From assembly GCF_947072515.1 (NCBI RefSeq), contig NZ_CAMTIG010000001.1, positions 1 to 64,000 of the forward strand: a stretch of DNA of 64,000 bases, given 5' to 3'. Origin of the DNA: an uncultured Clostridium sp. (lineage in GTDB: Bacteria > Bacillota > Clostridia > Clostridiales > Clostridiaceae). Under the pieces are notes generated by a model. The model saw only the letters and a program-made list of their open reading frames with translations. It made no database searches and was not told the origin of the DNA. Below, one piece after another: positions 48,086-57,879 of the stretch (position 1 is the stretch's first letter; every line of letters begins with the position of its first letter). Both the position numbers and the translations under genes were made by a program.

Positions 48086-48901
48086 TTACTTTTTTATCTC
48101 GCTTAGAATTCTAAAAACTCTCTTATTAAGCAATGGATGTATTTTATTTGGGCACAATTCATTTAATGGCTCTAAAACAAATTCCCTATCTTCCATTCTT
48201 GGATGTGGAATCACACAAAAATCATCTTCTGATATAATATCATCAAAAAATATAATATCTATATCGATAATTCTTGGTCCCCATCTTAATTCACGCTTTC
48301 TTTTCATTTTTAGTTCTACTTCTAAAAGCTTTTTCATAAGTTCTTTAGGTCTTAATATAGTTTCAACTTCTAAAGCACCATTTAAAAACTCTTCTTGATC
48401 TACAACTCCCCATGGTTCTGTTTTTATAAAAGAAGCTACCTTCGAAACTTTTACGCCTTGGATTTCTTCTATGAAATCTATAGCTGTTTTCAAGTTCTTT
48501 TCTTTATCACCTATATTACTACCGATAGATAAATATGAAATACTTCTCTTTCTTTCAATTTCTATAGCTGCATATTTTAAATGTCTTCCTATAGGCGCCC
48601 ATGGTTTCTTAACTTTTACCTTTACTATTTTTACTATTTCATATTTTTCTAAAATATGTTGACATACCTTCTCACCTAAAGTTTCTATTAAATCAAAACT
48701 TTCTTTTATACAGATTGCTTCCACTTCATGGCATAACTCTCCATAATGAACTGATGCAGTTAAATCATTTTCCTTAGCTGCTTTTGAAAGATCTAATTCA
48801 AGTTCTATATCAAAAATAAACTTTTGCCCTAAAACCTTTTCTTCCTTAAATACTCCATGATTTGCAAATATCTCAACATCTTTTAAATATATTTTATCCA
48901 T
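48086..48901 (-). CDS. Bifunctional dihydroneopterin aldolase / HPPK (FolB-FolK fusion)
   Basis: N-term MDKIYLKDVEIFANHGVFKEEKVLGQKF (FolB); C-term YLSIGSNIGDKEKNL...RWGPRIIDIDIIFF (FolK). Confidence 0.95.
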   Translation of the reverse strand: MDKIYLKDVEIFANHGVFKEEKVLGQKFIFDIELELDLSKAAKENDLTASVHYGELCHEVEAICIKESFDLIETLGEKVCQHILEKYEIVKIVKVKVKKPWAPIGRHLKYAAIEIERKRSISYLSIGSNIGDKEKNLKTAIDFIEEIQGVKVSKVASFIKTEPWGVVDQEEFLNGALEVETILRPKELMKKLLEVELKMKRKRELRWGPRIIDIDIIFFDDIISEDDFCVIPHPRMEDREFVLEPLNELCPNKIHPLLNKRVFRILSEIKK

Positions 48902-48909
48902 CTTCTCTC

Positions 48910-49725
48910 CTATTTACTTCTTAAAATCCTATCTGCCATCAGACATACTCTCTTATTTTCTTTTACATCATGTACTCTTATAAATTCACAACCTTTTGTT
49001 ATTCCTAAAACAGTTGTTGCTAATGTTCCTTCTACTCTTTCATCTTTTGGTAAATTTAAAGTTAATCCTATTATGGATTTTCTTGATGTCCCTAGTAGCA
49101 TTGGAAATTCTAATTCCTTTATTTTTTCTAAATGATTCATTGTTTCAAGATTTTCTTCTAATGTTTTTGCAAACCCAATTCCTGGATCTAAAATTATTTT
49201 TTCTCTTGGGACTCCCGCATCTAATGCAATATTTATTGATTCAATTAAATCATTTTTTATATCTTTCATTAAATTTTGATATGGAATCTCTTCTCTATTA
49301 TGCATTAAAATACATGGTACTTTTGTTTTTGCACATACATTTGCCATATTAGAGTCTCTTTTAAATCCCCAGATATCATTTATTAAGTCTGCCCCTGCTT
49401 CTATAGCTTTTTCTGCAGTTTTACTCTTATACGTATCTATTGATACTGGAATATCAAAATTTTCTTTTATCATTCTAATTACAGGAATAACTCTTTCAAT
49501 TTCCTCTTCTGCTGATACTTCATTAAATCCAGGTCTAGTTGATTCTCCACCTACATCAATAATATCTGCTCCTTGTTCAATCATTTCCTTTACTCGTTCT
49601 TTTGCTTGCTGAATATTATTGTATTCTCCTCCATCTGAAAAAGAATCCGGAGTAATATTTAATATCCCCATTATATATGTTCTTTTCTTTAAATCAAATT
49701 CCTTATTTCCAATTTTCATTTTCAT
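48910..49725 (-). CDS. folP: Dihydropteroate synthase
   Basis: YIMGILNITPDSFSDGGEY; DIIDVGGESTRPG; LGTSRKSIIG. Confidence 0.97.
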   Translation of the reverse strand: MKMKIGNKEFDLKKRTYIMGILNITPDSFSDGGEYNNIQQAKERVKEMIEQGADIIDVGGESTRPGFNEVSAEEEIERVIPVIRMIKENFDIPVSIDTYKSKTAEKAIEAGADLINDIWGFKRDSNMANVCAKTKVPCILMHNREEIPYQNLMKDIKNDLIESINIALDAGVPREKIILDPGIGFAKTLEENLETMNHLEKIKELEFPMLLGTSRKSIIGLTLNLPKDERVEGTLATTVLGITKGCEFIRVHDVKENKRVCLMADRILRSK

Positions 49726-49739
49726 TCTCTCCTTTGATT

Positions 49740-50213
49740 TTAATATTTTATAGTTTTATTTTTTTTCTCATCTTCCCAATAACACTCTTTTTCTGCTTTA
49801 CACTTATAGCACTCTCTAGATAGTTTATCACTTTTATATATTATTTCTAAAAGTTTATCGTCTTTAACTTCTCTATGAGAGAAAATTAATTTACAAATCA
49901 ATTCTTTTTCTTCTTTTGTATAAGTGGTTTCTTTTAAAATTTCATTACTTATCTCTATACTTGCTTTATGATGTTCTATTCCTTCTTTATATTCTTTAAC
50001 TCGTCCTATATCATGCAAAAGCCCAACAGCATATATAACTTCCTTAGAAACATCTAATTTTTCTTCTAAAACTTTAATGTATGCGATTCTTGAAAAATTC
50101 AAAAAATGCTCTAAGTTATGCTTACAAAACACTCTGTCCTTCTCAATATATTCCAACTCATCTAAAAGCTTTTTATATACAGTATTATTATAAATTTGAT
50201 TTACTTTTTCCAT
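49740..50213 (-). CDS. HD-domain phosphohydrolase in folate operon
   Basis: FCKHNLEHFLNFSRIAYI...VGLLHDIGRVKEYKEGIEHHKASIEIS; C-terminal Cys motif CYKCKAEKECYW. Confidence 0.85.
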   Translation of the reverse strand: MEKVNQIYNNTVYKKLLDELEYIEKDRVFCKHNLEHFLNFSRIAYIKVLEEKLDVSKEVIYAVGLLHDIGRVKEYKEGIEHHKASIEISNEILKETTYTKEEKELICKLIFSHREVKDDKLLEIIYKSDKLSRECYKCKAEKECYWEDEKKNKTIKY

Positions 50214-50349
50214 CTAAACACCTACTTTAATAAACTTAAAGTTTTCAACCCACTATCCTATTTTCCTTCAATATACCTCTATATGTTTTTTTCTAAATTT
50301 TGTTCCTAATTTTCTATTTAATTATGCAAATATTGTTTTGTTTAATCAT

Positions 50350-51096
50350 CTATTCTTTTTCTACTATATCTATTTCTAAATATTCTTTTCTAATTAAACT
50401 CCCAATATTTTCTTTAGTGAACATATAATTATCAATAGAATTTATTTTCATTATACCTATTATACTATTAGTTATAAAAATTTCATCTATTTCTTTTAAA
50501 TCTTTCCATTTAAAATTCTTTATTTTCACATCAAAATTTTTTATTATAAACTCTCTTAAACACCCATTTAGCAATCCTTCTTTTATATCTGGTGTATAAA
50601 TTTCATTTTTTTTCACAAAAAATATATTTGCTGTAGATGTTTCGCAAATATTTCCTTTTTCATTTATAAAAAGACAATCATTAAAACCTTCACCTATAGC
50701 TTTTTCTCGCTCTAAAATATTTTCTAAATAATTTAAAGATTTTATTTTATTTAATACTGATGTTGAATTTCTTAAAACTTTACTTCTAGTTAATTTAAAT
50801 CCTTTTTCATAATCCTCTTTTTTATAAGGTATTTTTCTACTTTTAATTATAACATTCTTTTCTGTTACTATAATTTTCAAAACAATATTTTTTAAATTTA
50901 ATTCTTCTACTATTTCTTTTAAATTCTCTTGTACTTCCTCTAATCCAATTTTTTTTAGTCCTTCATTTAATCTTTTTAAATGAAAATCCCAAAATTCTAT
51001 TTTTTCTTTTATGAGTATTGTTTCAAACACACCTCGCCCAAAATAGACTCCTGAATCTTGCTCAATTTTATTATTTTGAATAATTATTTCTCTCAT
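50350..51096 (-). CDS. pabC: Aminodeoxychorismate lyase (class IV aminotransferase)
   Basis: GVYFGRGVFETILIKEKIEFWDFHLKRLNEGLKKIGL; ETSTANIFFVKKNEIYTPDIKEGLLNGCLRE. Confidence 0.9.
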   Translation of the reverse strand: MREIIIQNNKIEQDSGVYFGRGVFETILIKEKIEFWDFHLKRLNEGLKKIGLEEVQENLKEIVEELNLKNIVLKIIVTEKNVIIKSRKIPYKKEDYEKGFKLTRSKVLRNSTSVLNKIKSLNYLENILEREKAIGEGFNDCLFINEKGNICETSTANIFFVKKNEIYTPDIKEGLLNGCLREFIIKNFDVKIKNFKWKDLKEIDEIFITNSIIGIMKINSIDNYMFTKENIGSLIRKEYLEIDIVEKE

Positions 51097-52439
51097 CTTA
51101 GGACTTCCATTAAAGCTTTTGCCTTTTGAAGTGTTTCTTCATATTCATCTTTTTCATCTGATTCATATGTAATTCCCCCTCCAACACCCAAATAAGCTTT
51201 ATCACCTTTCTTTAATATTGTTCTTATTACAATATTAAAATCACTATTACCTCGCAAGTCAAAGTATCCAATAGAACCTGTATATAAATTTCTTTTTATC
51301 CCTTCAAGCTCTTCTATTATTTCCATAGCTCTAATTTTAGGAGCTCCAGTTATAGATCCTCCTGGAAAACATTCTTTTATACACTTAACTGCTGATATAT
51401 TATCTTTTAAAACTCCTTCAATAGTTGAAACCAAATGGAATACTGTTTCATATTCTTCAATCTTAAAAAGTTCTGTTACATTAACGCTACCTTTTTTACA
51501 AACTTTACTCAAATCATTTCTTTCTAAATCTACTATCATTAAAAGTTCTGATTTATCTTTTTCACTATTTTCAAGTTCTTTTCTATAAAAATCATCTTCC
51601 TTGGAATTATTTCCTCTAGGTCTAGTTCCTTTTATAGGTCTTGTAACAACTCTTCTATCTTGAATTTGCATGAACCTTTCTGGTGACGAACTTATAATTT
51701 GAAAATCTCCATAATCTACAAATGCTGAAAATGGTGCTTTGTTTATCTCTCTAAGTTTCTTGTATATATCAAAACTTTTCTTTTTAGTCTGGCATATATA
51801 TCGTTGTGTCATATTTGCTATATATATGTCTCCTTCTTCAATATAGTTTCTCATAGTTTTTACTGCTTCTATATAGGTTTCTCTTGTAAAATTACTATTA
51901 AACTCTATTGATTCATTTATTTCCTCTATCTCTATCTTTTTATAATTAGAGATTTTTTCTACTACTTTATCAATGCTTATATTTAAATCTTCCTTACCAA
52001 TAGCTGTAATATAAGTATTTTTATTTATAAGATCTATTATTACAATATTTTCATATAAGAAAAACCTCATATTAGGTATCTCAATATCTAAAGAACTGTT
52101 ATCTGGTAATTCTTCTAACAATCTTCCTGTATCATAACTTATATAGCCAATATATCCTGCTAAAAGTGGTGAATCAGATGGATATAAAATTTTATTTTTT
52201 TCAATTCTTCTTTCTAATTCATCAAAAGGGTCCATCTCTTCTTTTAATATTCCATTTATAAAAACTTTCCCCTCTATGCATTCAAATTTCTCTATAGGAT
52301 TAATTCCAATATAAGAATATTTCGAAAGTCTTTCATCCTCCTTAGAACTATCTAAAAAAATAGAGTTATTATCTTTTAATGCTTCAAACATTTCAATTTC
52401 AGTTAATTTTGTTTGAAATTTTCTTATCTTAAAATTCAT
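51093..52439 (-). CDS. pabB: Aminodeoxychorismate synthase component I
   Basis: RPIKGTRPRG; IVDLERNDLSKVCKKGSV; FPGGSITGAPKIRAMEIIEELE. Confidence 0.94.
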   Translation of the reverse strand: MNFKIRKFQTKLTEIEMFEALKDNNSIFLDSSKEDERLSKYSYIGINPIEKFECIEGKVFINGILKEEMDPFDELERRIEKNKILYPSDSPLLAGYIGYISYDTGRLLEELPDNSSLDIEIPNMRFFLYENIVIIDLINKNTYITAIGKEDLNISIDKVVEKISNYKKIEIEEINESIEFNSNFTRETYIEAVKTMRNYIEEGDIYIANMTQRYICQTKKKSFDIYKKLREINKAPFSAFVDYGDFQIISSSPERFMQIQDRRVVTRPIKGTRPRGNNSKEDDFYRKELENSEKDKSELLMIVDLERNDLSKVCKKGSVNVTELFKIEEYETVFHLVSTIEGVLKDNISAVKCIKECFPGGSITGAPKIRAMEIIEELEGIKRNLYTGSIGYFDLRGNSDFNIVIRTILKKGDKAYLGVGGGITYESDEKDEYEETLQKAKALMEVLR

Positions 52440-52440
52440 T

Positions 52441-53016
52441 TTAATCCTCCTTACACACTTTTATAAACTCTTTAAGCACTGTATGTCCTTCCTCAGTTAA
52501 AACCGCTTCTGGATGATATTGTACTCCATAGATTTTATAATCTCTATGCTGAAGACCCATAATAACCCCATCTACAGTTTCAGCTGTAATTATAAGTTCC
52601 TTTGGTAATGTTTTCTTATCTACTATTAACGAATGATACCTTGTTACATTAAATTCTTTTTTAGAATTTTTAAATATTCCTTCACCATTATTAATTATTT
52701 TAGATACTTTCCCATGAATGGGTTTTTCCCCTTTTATCACTTTTCCACCAAATGCGTATCCAATGCATTGATGTCCTAAACATACGCCTAATATAGGAAC
52801 CTTTCCTTTAAACTCTTCTATAATTTCTATAATTTCTTTTGAATCTTTTGGTGCTTTAGGTCCAGGTGATATAACAATCCCATTCATCTTTATCTTTTTC
52901 AATTCATTTATACTTATTTTATCTTTTCTAAAAACTTTAACTTCTTCTTCTAATTCATTAAAATATCTTACTAGATTATAAACAAATGAATCATAATTAT
53001 CTATCATCACTAACAT
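52441..53016 (-). CDS. pabA: Aminodeoxychorismate/anthranilate synthase component II
   Basis: MLVMIDNYDSFVYNLVRYF; GVCLGHQCIGYAFGG; GVQYHPEAVLTE. Confidence 0.95.
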   Translation of the reverse strand: MLVMIDNYDSFVYNLVRYFNELEEEVKVFRKDKISINELKKIKMNGIVISPGPKAPKDSKEIIEIIEEFKGKVPILGVCLGHQCIGYAFGGKVIKGEKPIHGKVSKIINNGEGIFKNSKKEFNVTRYHSLIVDKKTLPKELIITAETVDGVIMGLQHRDYKIYGVQYHPEAVLTEEGHTVLKEFIKVCKED

Positions 53017-53162
53017 TTTGCTCCCCCTTTTATCTCATTTTTTTTCATAAATTTATCTTATTTCTATTCTCTTATATTTTTATTTTAAAATAAAGGTATT
53101 TTTATGATAAAATATTTTTAATATATATAATTATATCATGAGATATAAGAGAGGAGTTTTTG

Positions 53163-53999
53163 ATGTTAAAATCAGATTTTCATGTTCACACTAGTTCTTC
53201 CGATGGAATATTATCCCCAAGAGAGGTTGTAAAGAGAGCTCATTTAAATGGCGTATCTTATTTAGCTATAACTGATCACGACACCATTTCAGGTATTTCT
53301 GAAGCTCAAGATGAAGCAAAGAAATATTCATTAACTATTATTCCTGGAATTGAACTTTCAACGAATTTTGAAGGTGAAAGTATTCACGTACTAGGTTTCT
53401 TTAAAGATGATTCTTATAAATCAGAAGAATTTATTAATATTTTAAATAGTATAAAAAATCGTAGGGTTGAGAGAGCAAAAGAAATGGTAGAAAAACTTAA
53501 AGTTAATTGTAATATCCATATTTCTTTTGAAAATGTTTTAAAACATGGCAAAGAAATCATTGCAAGACCTCATATTGCAAAAGAAATTATCGCTGCTGGC
53601 TATGATTACTCTTTTGATTATATCTTTGACAATTTTATTGGTAAAGATCGTCCTGCATATGTTCCAACAAATAAACTTTCAACTGAGGAAGGAATAAAGA
53701 TTTTACATAACTTCCATGCTATCGCTATTTTAGCTCACCCAGTTTTAATTAAAAATTCTAATGTATCTGAATTTTTACCTTTTAATCTAGATGGAATTGA
53801 GGCTGTCTACTTCCAAAACACAAAAAAAGATGAAGATTATTTTATGGACTTTGCTAATAATCATAATCTTTTAATTACAGGTGGTTCTGATTGCCATGGT
53901 GATTTTATAAATGATGATAGACATGGTGATATTGGGGATATGCCTATTCCAACAGAATATTTAGAAAATTTTTTGAATGCATTAAGTATAACATTATAA
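53163..53999 (+). CDS. PHP-domain phosphoesterase
   Basis: SDFHVHTSSSDGILSPREVVKRAHLNGVSYLAITDHDTISG; GGSDCHGD. Confidence 0.94.
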   Translation: MLKSDFHVHTSSSDGILSPREVVKRAHLNGVSYLAITDHDTISGISEAQDEAKKYSLTIIPGIELSTNFEGESIHVLGFFKDDSYKSEEFINILNSIKNRRVERAKEMVEKLKVNCNIHISFENVLKHGKEIIARPHIAKEIIAAGYDYSFDYIFDNFIGKDRPAYVPTNKLSTEEGIKILHNFHAIAILAHPVLIKNSNVSEFLPFNLDGIEAVYFQNTKKDEDYFMDFANNHNLLITGGSDCHGDFINDDRHGDIGDMPIPTEYLENFLNALSITL

Positions 54000-54006
54000 T
54001 CAAAAT

Positions 54007-54036
54007 AAGAGAGCATACATTTCGTATGCTCTCTTA
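54007..54036. terminator. Terminator between convergent genes
   Basis: AAGAGAGCATAC / GTATGCTCTCTT. Confidence 0.8.
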
Positions 54037-54047
54037 TTTTATGGCTT

Positions 54048-54284
54048 TTATTTATTTTCTCCTGTATTTTCTATTTGGTCTTGTGTTTTATCATCTAAAT
54101 ATCCTTTATTTCCTGTTGTTGGATTATTTAAAATTCCGGCCATAACTAAAATTCCTAAGACTGCTGTTACAATTTCACTATAATTATCTGGTAATACTTT
54201 TAATCCAAACCCCTGCAATACCATTGGTACAAGTGCTGCTATAGATACCCATAACCCATAATTTTTAAAACGCGATAAATTCAT
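54048..54284 (-). CDS. Phage holin-like small membrane protein (orphan)
   Basis: MNLSRFKNYGLWVSIAALVPMVLQGFGLKVLPDNYSEIVTAVLGILVMAGILNNPTTGNKGYLDD resembles phi-LC3-type holins (LGIxxxPTTxGxxDS). Confidence 0.6.
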   Translation of the reverse strand: MNLSRFKNYGLWVSIAALVPMVLQGFGLKVLPDNYSEIVTAVLGILVMAGILNNPTTGNKGYLDDKTQDQIENTGENK

Positions 54285-54400
54285 ATATCATTCCTCCTTT
54301 TAATATTATTATATGAATCCATATTTTAAACTGTGAATTCTTTATACCATCTAATGAATATATAAACTTTTGCCATTATTTTTTATAGATAAAAGAAAAA

Positions 54401-54422
54401 AAACTGGCATAAGCCAGTTTTC
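54401..54422 (-). terminator. Terminator after M18 aminopeptidase
   Basis: AAACTGGC-ataa-GCCAGTTT. Confidence 0.7.
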
Positions 54423-54430
54423 ATTATATT

Positions 54431-55810
54431 TTAAGCTTCTTTTAAGAAAGCTACATACCCTTTTTTAGTTTCAAATATATCAACTTTTGAAGCTATTTCC
54501 CAAGGTGCATGCATATTTTGAAGTGCAACACCACAATCAATAACTTCCATTCCATATTGAGCTAGGATATAAGCGATAGTTCCACCGCCTCCTTGATCAA
54601 CTTTTCCAAGTTCTGCTGTTTGGTATGAAACATCATGTTTTTCCATCATATCTCTAAGAGCTGCCATATATTCAGCATTTGCATCATTACATCCGCCTTT
54701 TCCTCTAGCTCCTGTATATTTATTAAATACTATTCCTTTTCCAAAGAAAGCACTATTTTTTCTTTCCATAACTGATGGATAATTAGGATCGAATGCAGCA
54801 CTAACATCTGATGAAAGCATTCTTGAGTTAGCTAAGCATCTTCTCATTTTTAATTCTGAGAAATCTTCTTTTCTATCCATAACTTCTGCTACCATGTTTT
54901 CAAAGAATTTTGAATGCATTCCTGTTGCTCCAATACTTCCAACTTCTTCTTTGTCCACTAATAAGCATACTGCTGTTCTATCTATTTTTTCTACTTCTAA
55001 TAATGCTAAAAGTGATGCATATGAACATACTCTATCATCATGACCATAAGCCATAACCATACTTCTGTCTAATCCATAATCTCTAGCTTTACCAGCTGGA
55101 ACTACTTCTAATTCAGCAGATAAAAAATCTTCTTCTTCAAAGTTATATTTTTCTTTTAATAATTTTAATACATTAGCTTTTACTGCATCTTTTTCTTCAT
55201 CTTTTAATGGAATACTTCCAACAAGAACATTTAAGTCTTCACCTTCAATAACAGTTGCTGCTTTTTTTCCAAGTTGATCTGCTGATAAATGTATTAAAAG
55301 ATCAGAAATTCCTACTACAGGATCAGTTTCATCTTCACCTATTACTACATTTATTTTACTACCATCTTTTTTAGCAACTACTCCATGAATAGCTAAAGGT
55401 AATGTTACCCATTGATACTTCTTTACTCCACCATAATAATGTGTTTCTAAAAGTGCTAATTCTGAATCTTCATATAAAGGATTTTGTTTTAAATCTAATC
55501 TAGGTGAATCTATGTGTGCACCTAATATTTTTAATCCTTTTTCTAGAGGCTCTTCTCCTATTACAAAAAGTGCTAAAGCTTTATCCATATTATTAGCATA
55601 AACCTTATCTCCAGCTTTTAAGCTTTCACCTTTTTCTATAACTTTTTGTAAATCAATAAAACCATGCTTTTCTGCTATTTTAATTGATTCTTCAACACAT
55701 TCTCTTTCTGTTTTACAGTTTGACATAAACTCTTTATATCCATCACAAAATGAGAATATTTCTTTTATTCCATTTTCATCATACTTATTCCAAGCATTTT
55801 TATTTTCCAT
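54431..55810 (-). CDS. M18 family aminopeptidase
   Basis: KILGAHIDSPRLDLKQNPLYEDSELALLETHYYGGVKKYQW; YGHDDRVCSYASL; DKEEVGSIGATGMHS. Confidence 0.95.
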   Translation of the reverse strand: MENKNAWNKYDENGIKEIFSFCDGYKEFMSNCKTERECVEESIKIAEKHGFIDLQKVIEKGESLKAGDKVYANNMDKALALFVIGEEPLEKGLKILGAHIDSPRLDLKQNPLYEDSELALLETHYYGGVKKYQWVTLPLAIHGVVAKKDGSKINVVIGEDETDPVVGISDLLIHLSADQLGKKAATVIEGEDLNVLVGSIPLKDEEKDAVKANVLKLLKEKYNFEEEDFLSAELEVVPAGKARDYGLDRSMVMAYGHDDRVCSYASLLALLEVEKIDRTAVCLLVDKEEVGSIGATGMHSKFFENMVAEVMDRKEDFSELKMRRCLANSRMLSSDVSAAFDPNYPSVMERKNSAFFGKGIVFNKYTGARGKGGCNDANAEYMAALRDMMEKHDVSYQTAELGKVDQGGGGTIAYILAQYGMEVIDCGVALQNMHAPWEIASKVDIFETKKGYVAFLKEA

Positions 55811-55854
55811 GAAATATGTCCTCCTTAAAATTTAATTTTATATAAATAAGCAGC

Positions 55855-56772
55855 CTAATCTACATTATCACTAATTTGATTCATTCTGCTCTCTATTATA
55901 TCTACCGGTGTTTCTTTAGACATTAACGAATATCTAAAGTTTACTGCTGCCGCTTCAACAATAACTGCAATGTTTCTTCCTGGTCTTATTGGTACAGTTA
56001 ATTTTTTAACTGGCACCCCTAAAATATCCATGAAATCATTGTTTGTTCCAAGTCTATCGTAATCTCCATCATCTTTCCAATGTTCAAAATGCATAATAAG
56101 TTTTATATCTTTTTCTTGAAGTATTGAACTTAATCCATATAATGAAGATACATCTATTATTCCTATACCTCTAACCTCTAACATTCCTATAGTTATCCTA
56201 GGTGAAAATCCTATAAGATCTCCATCTATTTCTTTTATATCTACAGCATCATCTGTTACTAACCTGTGCCCTCTTTTTATAAGCTCTAATGCAACTTCAC
56301 TTTTACCTATTCCACTTTCTCCAGTAATAAGTATACCTATTCCATATACATCTACTAATACTCCATGTAATCTTGTTTCTGGTGCTAACTTATCTGACAT
56401 ATAAACAGTAAGCTTACTTATAAATTTAGTAGTAACTAGACTAGTTCTTAATACCCATATCTTTTTTTCTCTTGCATATTTTAAAAATTCCTCATGTGGT
56501 TCTAGCCCTCTAGCAATTATTATACATTTTATATTAAATCTAAAATATTTTTTTATACGCTTATTTCTAAGCTCTACTTGCATATCGTCTAAAAAACTCC
56601 ACTCTGCTTTTCCTATTACTTGTATTCTCTCTGGAGTAAAATAATTATAAAATCCCGATAATTGAAGTCCTGGTCTATTTATATCACTTAACTCTATAAT
56701 TTCATCTTTTGCTCCTTCAACTATGGTCTCCAGTTCAAAATCTTTTATTAATTTCTTTACAGTTACTGCCAT
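55855..56772 (-). CDS. hprK: HPr kinase/phosphorylase
   Basis: GIGILITGESGIGKSEVALELIKRGHRLVTDDAVDIKEI; LEVRGIGIIDVSSLYG. Confidence 0.97.
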   Translation of the reverse strand: MAVTVKKLIKDFELETIVEGAKDEIIELSDINRPGLQLSGFYNYFTPERIQVIGKAEWSFLDDMQVELRNKRIKKYFRFNIKCIIIARGLEPHEEFLKYAREKKIWVLRTSLVTTKFISKLTVYMSDKLAPETRLHGVLVDVYGIGILITGESGIGKSEVALELIKRGHRLVTDDAVDIKEIDGDLIGFSPRITIGMLEVRGIGIIDVSSLYGLSSILQEKDIKLIMHFEHWKDDGDYDRLGTNNDFMDILGVPVKKLTVPIRPGRNIAVIVEAAAVNFRYSLMSKETPVDIIESRMNQISDNVD

Positions 56773-56784
56773 ATAAGTGTCCCC

Positions 56785-56994
56785 CTATTTTTTCTTATTA
56801 TATTCTATTCCACTTAATTGTGATTTTAAGTTTCCTTTCACTGCATCTATGTATCTTTGTCTTAATGCACCTTGTAATTCTTTTTCTTCATCAGATAATC
56901 CTGATTCTTTACTTTTCTTATATAACTCATTTATTTTAGCTGTAACTTCATCAATTGATAAAGTTTGTATATCTGATAATTTTATATTTTCCAT
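56785..56994 (-). CDS. DUF896 family (YnzC-like) protein
   Basis: RINELYKKSKESGLSDEEKELQGALRQRYIDAVKGNLKSQLSG-type signature. Confidence 0.9.
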   Translation of the reverse strand: MENIKLSDIQTLSIDEVTAKINELYKKSKESGLSDEEKELQGALRQRYIDAVKGNLKSQLSGIEYNKKK

Positions 56995-57105
56995 TTATAT
57001 CTTCCTCACTTTTTCTTTATTAAATAATATTTTATCTTTATTTAATTATATACTCAACTTATCTTAGTTTCTATAATTTTATATTTTTTAAATCTTTGTT
57101 TACTT

Positions 57106-57112
57106 TTCGACA
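57106..57112 (-). promoter_or_regulatory. Spo0A-box-like sequence (TGTCGAA on minus strand)
   Basis: ttCGACA; related gacacttctt repeat at 57181. Confidence 0.3.
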
Positions 57113-57289
57113 CTTCTTTATCATTTATTACATATAATTCTTTTATTTATAGGTATATATCTTATTTTTTCTATTTTCCTGACACTTCTTGTAATAAAAG
57201 TAAGAATGATATTTCTTTCTTTTCTCCCAAATTTTGTTATAATATGACTATAAAGTTATCTATTCTTTATAAATTGGGGGTGTAAATTG

Positions 57290-57499
57290 ATGACAACAAA
57301 AAAATTACGACGAAAAATAAGATTTAAAAAAAATTTATTAAACAAGCTACTTTTACTAATAAATCCAACTAATAAATTTGCTGTCTATCTTTCCGAAAGT
57401 TTAGATAAAGATGTTTCCCTTTATCAAAAAAGATTATACAAATTTTATAAGCGTAAACATATGTCAACTTTAAAGAAAGAAAAAATGCTTGTTGCATAA
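57290..57499 (+). CDS. Spo0E-like small protein
   Basis: LNKLLLLINPTNKFAVYLSESLDKDVSLYQKRL aligns with the Spo0E-family SxxLDxxI core; GGGGGTG RBS then ATG 57290. Confidence 0.55.
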   Translation: MTTKKLRRKIRFKKNLLNKLLLLINPTNKFAVYLSESLDKDVSLYQKRLYKFYKRKHMSTLKKEKMLVA

Positions 57500-57521
57500 T
57501 ATTAGATATAAAATTTACAAG

Positions 57522-57547
57522 GGGTTAATTATACTTTAATCCCTTTT
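57522..57547 (+). terminator. Terminator after Spo0E-like ORF
   Basis: AGGGGTTAA / TTTAATCCCTTTTT. Confidence 0.6.
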
Positions 57548-57577
57548 TAATCTTTTTATTTCTCTGTATAAATAAAA

Positions 57578-57815
57578 AAATACCTCCTAAGAGGTATCTT
57601 AATTTCATAATAAATTCCCAAATATGCCGTTTGCCCATATATTCAAGACCTGCCTCTCGCAGGTGGGGTTCACTCAATTTAAACTCTGCTTTCTTCTGCA
57701 TAAACTATGAAGCTTTCGCTTCGAAGCCTAGCATATTTAAATTTGTTGCAAATCCCGAATATATCATGTAGGTTGAATATTATAAGCTTGGCGAACATCT
57801 CAGGAATGTTTATGA
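57578..57815 (-). ncRNA. ssrS: 6S RNA
   Basis: Minus-strand TATAATAAAATCATAAACATTCCTGAGATGTTCGCCAAGC (compare E. coli 6S CTGAGATGTTCGCAAGC) with -10 TATAAT at 57820-57825; 3' GGGAATTTATTATG pairs with the 5' end; terminal terminator AATACCTCCTAAGAGGTAT. Confidence 0.88.
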
Positions 57816-57879
57816 TTTTATTATAGCACATTATTTTTATATTTCAACTATTTATTCAAATGTAAAAAATAGTATTTTC

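Noticed and set aside
48030-48398. 122-aa + ORF over the folBK 3' end
   Set aside because: Antisense to the FolB-FolK fusion and runs through its terminator.
56709-57067. Plus-strand ORFs antisense to hprK/DUF896
   Set aside because: Hydrophobic low-complexity translations of AT-rich antisense DNA; the DUF896 protein on the minus strand is recognisable.
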